From positions 1 to 31,465 of the IMG/VR virus record IMGVR_UViG_3300014962_000036: a DNA stretch of 31,465 nucleotides; one strand, 5' to 3'. The notes below the pieces were generated by a model, which was not told the DNA's origin, ran no database searches, and saw only the letters and a list, made by a program, of their open reading frames with translations. Made by a program: the position numbers and the translations under genes. Source of the DNA: a virus. This document shows positions 4,252 to 10,227 of this stretch, in pieces (position 1 is the first letter of the stretch; each line of letters begins with the position of its first letter).

Positions 4252-4611
4252 TCAGATGTTGACCGCAGCGAGAGCCTTCAGGCTCTCTTCTGTGAGCCCA
4301 GCAGCCTTTGCTGCTGTGACAAAGGCGGACTCTGCCTCTATCACAAGAAGCCTGTCCGAATTCCAAGCCTCAATAGCAGAGGCTTTTGAAGTGAAGGCTG
4401 CCATTATCTCGTCCCTTACGAGTTCCTTTCCTTCTTTATCAGTACGTGTTACCGTACTGACAATAGCAAAGAAACTCTCAGGAAGCTTGTCTCCGAACGT
4501 TCCTTTAGCAGCCTTCTCAGGCATTATGAACTGCACGCCATCAGAACTCTTACCTACTAAGCGACCTGCACCTGAATAATACGGATTCAGGATTTGAACT
4601 AATTTCTTCAT
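4252..4611 (-). CDS. Hypothetical protein, 119 aa
   Basis: I choose ATG at 4611 (MKKLVQILNPYYSGAGRLVG) over a TTG three codons upstream, because it is the first conventional start after an A/T-rich leader. The product is about 119 residues. An N-terminal beta part (VGKSSDGVQFIMPEKAAKG) is followed by an Ala- and Glu-rich helical C-terminus (SKASAIEAWNSDRLLVIEAES and AAGLTEESLKALAAVNI). No recognised family. Its GC content is higher than in the neighbouring left-arm genes. It is the first gene leftward of the divergent control region, so probably the first of the left arm to be transcribed, and it ends at the strong terminator 4208-4243. Confidence 0.65.
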   Translation of the reverse strand: MKKLVQILNPYYSGAGRLVGKSSDGVQFIMPEKAAKGTFGDKLPESFFAIVSTVTRTDKEGKELVRDEIMAAFTSKASAIEAWNSDRLLVIEAESAFVTAAKAAGLTEESLKALAAVNI

Positions 4612-4620
4612 AATTTGCAA

Positions 4621-4850
4621 TTTTATAAATGAATGAATAAAACACGGGGGCTACCTCACCCTCCGCTAACCCGTACGGGAGGTAAAAAAAGGAGTACCCA
4701 TCTCTCTTGTTGATATGATGGGGGGAGTGTTTTAAATCCCCCCTACCCAGAAAAAAATTTTTTTTTGGTGGTGTTATTAAAGCCCTTAATTTTGGGGGAG
4801 GAGGGTGGGAATAGATCCTTCAGAAGGAAATTGTATAAAAATGGTTTGTT
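4621..4850. promoter_or_regulatory. Divergent control region with outward G-runs
   Basis: This 230-base gap separates the leftward and rightward arms. On the plus strand it holds GGGGGAGGAGGGTGGGAATAG (about 4794-4814) heading right. On the minus strand, GGGTAGGGGGG heads left (4737-4747 region). It also contains a GGGGGG/CCCCCC hairpin (about 4720-4743), the palindrome CCCGTACGGG (4670-4679), and an A7T9 tract (4751-4766) that should bend DNA. No frame and no host-type promoter is seen. A bidirectional promoter is the likely role; an origin cannot be excluded. Confidence 0.5.
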
Positions 4851-5081
4851 ATGATGTATGGTTTATTGGTTATAGTGGTTATTGCTCTTGTTCTTGGATG
4901 GTGGAAGTCTGAAGAATTTGAAATAGCTTTAGAGATTAATATGTTTACAGGTCCTTCTTTTAAAATTGGAGTGACATCTGAGAGGTATTATACACAAGAG
5001 GATGTACAGGATGAAGTGATTATTGGATTGTTTATTGTCAATGTTATATTTACGTTTCATAAACCTCTTGAAGAAATTTGA
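4851..5081 (+). CDS. Small single-pass membrane protein
   Basis: A 76-residue product, MMYGLLVIVVIALVLGWWKSEE onward. Residues 3-18 form one hydrophobic helix followed by a WWK interface, so it is probably an N-terminal membrane anchor with a soluble domain of about 55 residues. The soluble part (FEIALEINMFTGPSFKIGV, YYTQEDVQDEV, VNVIFTFHKP) looks mostly beta. Two Met codons are adjacent (4851 and 4854) and either may be used. It is the first gene of the right arm, after GGGTGGGAATAG at 4803-4814, and lies ahead of the consensus promoter at 5114-5144, so it may be transcribed separately from the genes that follow. Unrecognised. Confidence 0.55.
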   Translation: MMYGLLVIVVIALVLGWWKSEEFEIALEINMFTGPSFKIGVTSERYYTQEDVQDEVIIGLFIVNVIFTFHKPLEEI

Positions 5082-5113
5082 GCCATAATATAGCATTATA
5101 ATATATTTAGTTG

Positions 5114-5144
5114 TTTGCAATACATTGATAAACAGCTAATTTTG
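5114..5144 (+). promoter_or_regulatory. Consensus Bacteroidota promoter
   Basis: TTTG (5114-5117), a 19-base spacer and TAATTTTG (5137-5144) match the Bacteroidota primary-sigma consensus (-33 TTTG, -7 TAnnTTTG) exactly. The ATG at 5157 is 12 bases beyond, so the mRNA would have only a very short 5' leader. Confidence 0.7.
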
Positions 5145-5156
5145 CTTTAATTATAT

Positions 5157-5510
5157 ATGGAAAAGAAGACAATTGTACAAAGAATGAGGAAGCCCTCTAA
5201 GGACATTTATGAATGTGCCCAGAGGTATTACAGTGTTCTTAGTGCAATTAATGGGCTTCATATGACGGAAAGGGAATTGCAGCTTACAGCTTTTACGGCT
5301 GTAAAGGGGAACATTTCCTATTCTAATATAAGGAAGGAGTTTTGTGATGTGTACAAGAGCTCTCCTCCTACGATAAATAATATGATTTCCAAGCTGAAGA
5401 AGATGGGGGTGTTTGTGAAGGATGGGAATAAGGTGAAGGTCAATCCTGTTATTTGTTTGGATTTCAACAATGATGTGCAGCTGGAAATAAAATTGTCTGT
5501 AGATGGATAA
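5157..5510 (+). CDS. Winged-helix-like DNA-binding protein
   Basis: A 117-residue protein. Residues 1-50 are helical (MEKKTIVQRMRKPSKDIYE, RELQLTAFTAV). Residues 51-95 read as helix-turn-helix plus wing: SYSNIRKEFCDVYKSS, PPTINNMISKLKKMGVF, then VKDGNKVKVNP. This resembles MarR-like or replication-initiator-like winged helices, and DNA binding is likely although the target is unknown. It is the first gene behind the consensus promoter at 5114-5144 and overlaps the next gene by 8 bases, so it heads the packaging/head operon and could regulate late expression. No enzyme motif is seen. Confidence 0.6.
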   Translation: MEKKTIVQRMRKPSKDIYECAQRYYSVLSAINGLHMTERELQLTAFTAVKGNISYSNIRKEFCDVYKSSPPTINNMISKLKKMGVFVKDGNKVKVNPVICLDFNNDVQLEIKLSVDG

Positions 5511-5916
5511 GCCAATGAGTATGTCTGTCAAGGATTATTTGATAAGAATCCTTGCTGTGAAGATGATGGTGGATGAAAAAACAGTGGAAGCAGTTGTCAA
5601 TCATCAGTTTACGTCATGTCTGGAAGCCATGAAGACAAATGATTCTGTTGAGCTTTCAGGCTTTGGAAAGATGTATTTCAATAGGAACAAGGCTAATAAG
5701 AAATATGAAAAGGGGTTGTCTAAGAAGGCATTTTTTCAAAAGCAGGTGGATGATGAATCCCTCTCCCCAGCAAAAAGGCTTTCTGCTCTTAATAAGCTGA
5801 ACAATACAATCTTGGGATTGGAGAATTTAAAACCAAAAGTAGATGAGTTTGTTGCAAATCTATCAGGGATGGAAGAACAAGCTGTTCCCTTCTCCAGAAA
5901 TGAAGGAGCAAATTGA
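5503..5916 (+). CDS. IHF/HU-like DNA-binding protein
   Basis: A 137-residue protein. Residues 10-65 match the HU/IHF core: two helices (VKDYLIRILAVKMMVDEKTVE, VVNHQFTSCLEAMK) then NDSVELSGFGKMYFNRNKANKK, which corresponds to the family segment around GFGxFxxxxRxAR. The long beta arm is shortened, and a helical tail follows (SPAKRLSALNKLNNTILGLENLK). IHF-like genes are a recurrent feature of crAss-like phage structural regions, and a DNA-bending role in packaging or late regulation is inferred. Its start overlaps the previous gene by 8 bases. Its 3' end overlaps the next gene by 74 bases. Confidence 0.7.
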   Translation: MDKPMSMSVKDYLIRILAVKMMVDEKTVEAVVNHQFTSCLEAMKTNDSVELSGFGKMYFNRNKANKKYEKGLSKKAFFQKQVDDESLSPAKRLSALNKLNNTILGLENLKPKVDEFVANLSGMEEQAVPFSRNEGAN

Positions 5917-6169
5917 AACAGTTGCTAATGAAAGGCTTGCTATATGCTCGCAATGCAGCTTTCAATCTGAGGTGAGGAAACGGCTTTCTGATTATAAAAC
6001 CATTAGGCCAGATGTCCATTGTACAAATTGTGGATGTACGCTTGCTGCTAAAACGAGGTGTCTTTCCTGCAGCTGTCCCATAGGTCTTTGGAAAGAAGTG
6101 TTGACAAGCGAACAGGAAGAAGAAATAAAAAACCTGATGGCAAATGAAAATAAAGAAGGTTCCTCTTAA
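5843..6169 (+). CDS. Small zinc-ribbon protein
   Basis: A 108-residue protein. After an N-terminal helix (MSLLQIYQGWKNKLF) comes ANERLAICSQCSF (residues 29-41), then HCTNCGCTLAAKTRCLSCSCPIGLW (about residues 59-83). These give CxxC, CxxCxC and CxxCxC clusters able to bind one or two zinc ions. Small phage proteins with an ERLxIC-C...C-CGC-L-AK-R--CPIGxW pattern recur in tailed phages of several groups; their function is not established. I keep the start at 5843 because the N-terminal LLQIYQGW helix is typical of this family, although this gives a 74-base overlap with the preceding gene. A later ATG near 5900 is the alternative. Confidence 0.65.
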   Translation: MSLLQIYQGWKNKLFPSPEMKEQIETVANERLAICSQCSFQSEVRKRLSDYKTIRPDVHCTNCGCTLAAKTRCLSCSCPIGLWKEVLTSEQEEEIKNLMANENKEGSS

Positions 6170-6371
6170 AAGGCTTATAGAAACGCTCATTTCATTATAT
6201 AATAAAGGAGTGGATTATATTGATATTCATCCAATGGATGATCAGGATGGGGTTCCTTCCATAGGCATTTCCTTTGTAGAGGATTATATGAGCAAGGAAG
6301 CAAAGAAGAATTTTGATAACCCTCCGATTAGCGGAAATATTTCAGAAGACGATTTAAACCAATTGATGTGA
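6144..6371 (+). CDS. Small hypothetical protein, 75 aa
   Basis: A 75-residue product, MKIKKVPLKRLIETLISLYNKG then VDYIDIHPMDDQDGVPSIGISF. This suggests a helix followed by two beta strands, and an acidic C-terminus (SEDDLNQLM). It is unrecognised. It overlaps the preceding zinc-ribbon gene by 26 bases and the next gene by 4, so it belongs to a translationally coupled chain upstream of the terminase genes. Confidence 0.6.
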   Translation: MKIKKVPLKRLIETLISLYNKGVDYIDIHPMDDQDGVPSIGISFVEDYMSKEAKKNFDNPPISGNISEDDLNQLM

Positions 6372-6565
6372 ATTACAAAACTACACAAGACGCATTCATT
6401 ATTATTGAGAAGCTGGCAGCATTATGTGCTACAGAAGGGGTGGATGAGGACACAAGGAAGGTGGCTAATGTAAGAATGCAGGAATTGCTGGACAGTGTGT
6501 TGAAAACAGCTGTTGTGGAATTGAGGAGCTCAGGAGTGGGGATAGTTACAATGAATGATGTATGA
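6368..6565 (+). CDS. Small helical protein, GTG start
   Basis: A 65-residue helical protein starting at GTG (6368), overlapping the previous stop as GTGA. The sequence (NYKTTQDAFIIIEKLAALC, then DEDTRKVANVRMQELLDSVLKTAVVELRSSG) suggests two long helices. No family is recognised. The 4-base overlaps at both ends indicate coupled translation within the small-gene chain before the terminase. A GTG start is unusual here, since most neighbours use ATG. Confidence 0.55.
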   Translation: MNYKTTQDAFIIIEKLAALCATEGVDEDTRKVANVRMQELLDSVLKTAVVELRSSGVGIVTMNDV

Positions 6566-6837
6566 GCAGGAAAGCGAACATGTACAATCAGGTGCTGAAT
6601 GTTCTGAAGGAACTACATAAAACCCATCCCCATTTTAATATGGGAAGACACCTTTCTACAGCATTGGATGGATATGGGGATGTATGGGGAGTGACGGATA
6701 AGGAGCTTTTATATGCTCTTGAGAAGTATAAGAATGAATTGGAATTCAACAAGTTGGAGGATATTGAGTTTATTCTTAAGGATGGTGCCGATCTTGATAA
6801 TATGTTAATGGAAGAAGACAATGGCGAAGACTTCTAA
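6562..6837 (+). CDS. Small hypothetical protein, 91 aa
   Basis: A 91-residue protein, MSRKANMYNQVLNVLKELHK then HFNMGRHLSTALDGYGDVWG. It is helical with an acidic end (DGADLDNMLMEEDNGEDF). Small proteins with a GRHLSTALdgYgd-like motif occur upstream of terminases in crAss-like phages as far as I recall, but no function is known. It overlaps its neighbours by 4 and 17 bases. Confidence 0.6.
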   Translation: MSRKANMYNQVLNVLKELHKTHPHFNMGRHLSTALDGYGDVWGVTDKELLYALEKYKNELEFNKLEDIEFILKDGADLDNMLMEEDNGEDF

Positions 6838-7156
6838 AACTACATATGTTAATGCAGAGCTTGATTGGGCTGAAGAACAACTTCAGTCCTGGAAGGCTTA
6901 TGTGGATGCCAATCCTCTTCACACTTTGAAGGATAGGATTGAATGGAAGCCCACATCAAAAGGAGGAATGCTTCCTATGGTGATTGCCAGTATTGAGGCA
7001 CAGGGTAAGTTTATTCAGGAGACAATGAAGAATTATTTGGCTCTTTTGGAAGTGGTTGACAAGCTTAGGAAGATTGAAGAGGCTAAGGTGGAAGTGAGGG
7101 GAAAGGTTGAGCTTGGAGGAATGGCTGAGGATTTTCTAAAGAGTAGGAATAAATGA
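6821..7156 (+). CDS. Possible small terminase subunit
   Basis: A 111-residue protein, mostly helical. Residues 5-30 (SKTTYVNAELDWAEEQLQSW), an ordered loop around DRIEWKPTSKGG, then a long helix from about residue 55 to 95 (MVIASIEAQGKFIQETMKNY and beyond) with coiled-coil character. The stop overlaps the start of the large terminase gene as ATGA, the usual place for TerS. Small terminases share little sequence, so the assignment rests on position, size and helical content. It could equally be an unrelated packaging accessory protein. No separate helix-turn-helix is obvious. Confidence 0.45.
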   Translation: MAKTSKTTYVNAELDWAEEQLQSWKAYVDANPLHTLKDRIEWKPTSKGGMLPMVIASIEAQGKFIQETMKNYLALLEVVDKLRKIEEAKVEVRGKVELGGMAEDFLKSRNK

Positions 7157-10100
7157 TTCATAGTATAGATTATAAAGATTGGCTTATAAATCAAAAGCGT
7201 CTCCCTGATAGGGAGTCAGAAGAATATAAACCCTTTTTTGACTTTCATAAGGAGCTATGCTTGGAAGGAGCTATGATGAATGGGGTGTATATCAACCCCT
7301 TTTTATATTGGCATTTGAACGTATGGCATACGGAAGTGGATATTATTGATGAGCGTGGGAAGATTTCCCAAAAATATAACAATCCTCTTCTTAGGGACAA
7401 TGAATGGATAGTGACCAATGAGATAGACAAAGCCCAAAAGGAAAAGAAAGGGCTTGTTATTCTTGGTATTAGAAGGTTTGCCAAAGCCCTTCAAAACGAT
7501 GAGCTTCTATATACACCCAATGGAGAAATAACCATAGGGGAAATAAAGGAAGGAGACAGGATATACGGAGCTGATGGAAAGCTCACCACCGTCACAGGAG
7601 TATTTCCTCAAGGGAAGATTCCTATATATAAGATGGTGTTGGAAGATGGAAGAACTATATTGTGCTGCGAAAACCATATTTGGAGGGTGAAAGATAGACG
7701 AAATGGAGGAAGTATAAAGAACCTCACCGTCAAACAACTTCTTCCAATATACAAAAACAAGAGAGTACATAATGGATACAAAGATGGTGTGCAAAGAACA
7801 GTTGATGAATGCCTCTTTGCTATTCCTAATAACAATCCTGTAGAATATGAAGAACAGGAGCTTCCCATCAGTCCTTATTTTTTGGGACTTTGGCTTGGTG
7901 ATGGAAGCTCAAGAAGGACAGGCATCACCACTATTGATAGGGAAATAGTCGATTATTTACATAAGTATGCTAGTTCTTTAGGACTTTTTGTAAGACAGGA
8001 TGAAACAGAATATATAATTACATCTGGCAAAATGGGAGGAAGGGCTGATAAAAATCCCCTTCTGAATGCCATGAAGGAATGTAATTTGATAAGAAATAAG
8101 CACATCCCTTCAGATTATTTGTATTCCAGTGTTGAGCAAAGGATGGAACTTCTCAAAGGTCTGATGGATACAGATGGTACAGTTTATTCAAACGGAACAA
8201 TAAGTTTTACAACTACAAATGAGAACATTGCCGAAGGATTTTACACCATATGTAGGAGCTTGGGAATAAACCTAACAAGAAAGAAGTTTATTCCAAAGTT
8301 GTATGGAAAACCCTGCGGAGAAGGGTGGTTGTTCACTATATTCACAGAACTTCCAATATTCAAACTGGAAAGAAAGCTGAAAAATTACAGAATAGGGAAT
8401 AAGGGAAAACAGTTTAAAATAAACTATACATCCATAAGAGAGATTTCTCTGATGGGAGAGGACTATGCCACTTGTATTACGGTGGATAATAAGGACAAGT
8501 TATTTCTAACTACCAATTACACTGTTACACATAATTCTGTATTGGAGGCAAGCTATATAGCATGGGGAGCTACATTTGATGAAAACTCTCAAAATATCAT
8601 TGCTGGTCTGAATGCTCCAGATATAAAACTAATTACGGACAAGATAGACAAAGGTCTTAACTTCCTTCCTGAGTATTGGAGGTGGCAGAGGATTGAGGAC
8701 AATTGGAAGAACCAAGTGACGTTAGGTATAAAGACCAGGGGAGGAGAAAGAATCCCGTTCTCACAAATCCTCATAAGGAACCTTGACGAGGGTAATAATG
8801 AAGAGGCTATTGCAGGTACAAAGCCCCGTAAACTCATCATTGATGAGATTGGTAAGGGAAGCTTTCTGAGAGGATTTCAGGCAGCTGTTCCTGGTTTCAC
8901 TACTCCTTATGGATGGGGATGTTCCCCCATTTTGACAGGTACAGGTGGTGATATGAAAAAATTCATGGACGCTAAATCACTTATGTTCGATGTGGACAAC
9001 TTCAACTTCCTTTCCTACAACAATTCAAATGATAGCAAAAGAATGCACGGATTGTTCATATCCTACAAATACCGCATGGAGGCTAAGGAACAATCTAGTT
9101 TGGGAGTCTACCTCAACACACCAGTCAACGATTTACACAACATACCTATGTTAGTGAGCAATGAATCACTAGCCAAGGAAATTACATCAAAGAATCTAGA
9201 AAGACTAAAGAAGGCAGGGGATAGGATAGCCTACCTAAAGGAAAAAATGTACTACCCACTTGAAGTGGATGACATATTTCTCAACGAAGACACTAACATA
9301 TTTGATATTGAAGCTGCAAAAAGGCAGAAGACAAGAATTCAGAATGCAGAAAAAACAGGGATTCCTGTAGTGTTGTTTGCTGATGAAAATAAGATTTCCC
9401 ACGAATTCACTGATAAACAACCAATTACAAACTTTCCTCTAAAAAACTCCGATTTAAAGGATGCTCCTATAATAATATATGAGTTTCCTGTAGAAAATCC
9501 TTCATACGGACTGTATGTTGCTGGAGTGGACCCCTACAGACAAGGGCAATCGGCATATAGCTCCTCTTTAGGAGCAGTGTATGTTTATAAACGAATGCAC
9601 GATATTACAGGAGAGAAATATCAGGACATGTTTGTTGCATCTTATGTAGCAAGACCTGATAAGAAAGAAGTGTGGGAAGAACAAGCAAGATTGCTCATCA
9701 AGTATTACAATGCAAGGACGCTTTGTGAAAACGATGACATATCCTTTATAGAATACATGAAGGCCAAGGGAGATGCCCATTATTTGGAAAAACAACCCCA
9801 ATGGCTTCTTGAAGTGGTACCAAACACCACGGTAAAGCGTGAATATGGTGTGCACAGGAGTTCTCAGAAGGTGATTGACTATCTGCACAATTGCCTCAAG
9901 AAGTATATGGAGGAAGTGATACATGTGGAAAAGGATGACGATGGTAATATTATAAGGGAAGTTACAGGGGTGAGCAAGATGTTCGACCCTGTACTTTTAG
10001 AGGAAATCATACAATATCATGATGGTGGCAACTTTGACCGTATAGTTGCTGCAGAACTGGCAATTGCACAGGCTTTAAAAATGGACCCCATAATGGGAAG

Positions 10101-10227
10101 AGTGGGGGGAAGTGGAGATAGTAGGGTGGCTGCACTGTTTTCAAAGAAACCAACAGAAAGAAGACTGTTCAATTCTTCTTCTTCAGGAATGTTTGGAACT
10201 AAAACAAAACGTAAACTTTTTACATAA
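7153..10227 (+). CDS. terL: Large terminase subunit with intein
   Basis: The packaging motor ATPase and nuclease, 1024 codons, of which residues 112-461 are an intein; the spliced protein would be 674 residues. The ATPase P-loop is GIRRFAK (105-111) joined after splicing to S462, matching the GxRRxxKS/T form of crAss-like terminases. Walker B is KLIIDE (560-565). The RNase H-like nuclease shows VAGVDP with D793, E859 in TLCENDD and D962 in FDRIVAAE as likely metal ligands. The gene starts inside the stop of the preceding small gene and ends on the start of the portal gene. Because the insertion splits the catalytic Lys from the following Ser, unspliced protein should be inactive as an ATPase. 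Confidence 0.95.
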   Translation: MIHSIDYKDWLINQKRLPDRESEEYKPFFDFHKELCLEGAMMNGVYINPFLYWHLNVWHTEVDIIDERGKISQKYNNPLLRDNEWIVTNEIDKAQKEKKGLVILGIRRFAKALQNDELLYTPNGEITIGEIKEGDRIYGADGKLTTVTGVFPQGKIPIYKMVLEDGRTILCCENHIWRVKDRRNGGSIKNLTVKQLLPIYKNKRVHNGYKDGVQRTVDECLFAIPNNNPVEYEEQELPISPYFLGLWLGDGSSRRTGITTIDREIVDYLHKYASSLGLFVRQDETEYIITSGKMGGRADKNPLLNAMKECNLIRNKHIPSDYLYSSVEQRMELLKGLMDTDGTVYSNGTISFTTTNENIAEGFYTICRSLGINLTRKKFIPKLYGKPCGEGWLFTIFTELPIFKLERKLKNYRIGNKGKQFKINYTSIREISLMGEDYATCITVDNKDKLFLTTNYTVTHNSVLEASYIAWGATFDENSQNIIAGLNAPDIKLITDKIDKGLNFLPEYWRWQRIEDNWKNQVTLGIKTRGGERIPFSQILIRNLDEGNNEEAIAGTKPRKLIIDEIGKGSFLRGFQAAVPGFTTPYGWGCSPILTGTGGDMKKFMDAKSLMFDVDNFNFLSYNNSNDSKRMHGLFISYKYRMEAKEQSSLGVYLNTPVNDLHNIPMLVSNESLAKEITSKNLERLKKAGDRIAYLKEKMYYPLEVDDIFLNEDTNIFDIEAAKRQKTRIQNAEKTGIPVVLFADENKISHEFTDKQPITNFPLKNSDLKDAPIIIYEFPVENPSYGLYVAGVDPYRQGQSAYSSSLGAVYVYKRMHDITGEKYQDMFVASYVARPDKKEVWEEQARLLIKYYNARTLCENDDISFIEYMKAKGDAHYLEKQPQWLLEVVPNTTVKREYGVHRSSQKVIDYLHNCLKKYMEEVIHVEKDDDGNIIREVTGVSKMFDPVLLEEIIQYHDGGNFDRIVAAELAIAQALKMDPIMGRVGGSGDSRVAALFSKKPTERRLFNSSSSGMFGTKTKRKLFT
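7486..8535 (+). mobile_element. Class 3-type intein with LAGLIDADG nuclease
   Basis: A 350-residue in-frame insertion, TerL residues 112-461. Block A is ALQNDELLYTPNG, so residue 1 is Ala instead of Cys/Ser. Block B (GRTILCCENHIWRV) has His at B:10 and Trp at B:12 (intein W66). Block F (ATCITV) has Cys at F:4 (intein C330). Block G (NYTVTHN) has Thr at G:5 and ends His-Asn, followed by extein Ser. Trp B:12, Cys F:4 and Thr G:5 are the signature of class 3 inteins, in which the F:4 Cys replaces the missing N-terminal nucleophile. Two LAGLIDADG motifs, YFLGLWLGDG (intein 131-140) and LLKGLMDTDG (222-231), mark an apparently intact homing endonuclease. Confidence 0.9.

Noticed and set aside
4256-4579. 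107-codon plus-strand frame opposite gene 4252-4611
   Set aside because: Ala/Ser-rich mirror of the leftward gene. The terminator at 4208-4243 has its G.U pairs on the minus strand, supporting leftward transcription.
7486-8535. Insertion in terL as a group I or II intron with a homing endonuclease
   Set aside because: The insertion is open in frame from end to end and carries intein blocks A, B, F and G with a His-Asn end; an intron would not need this.
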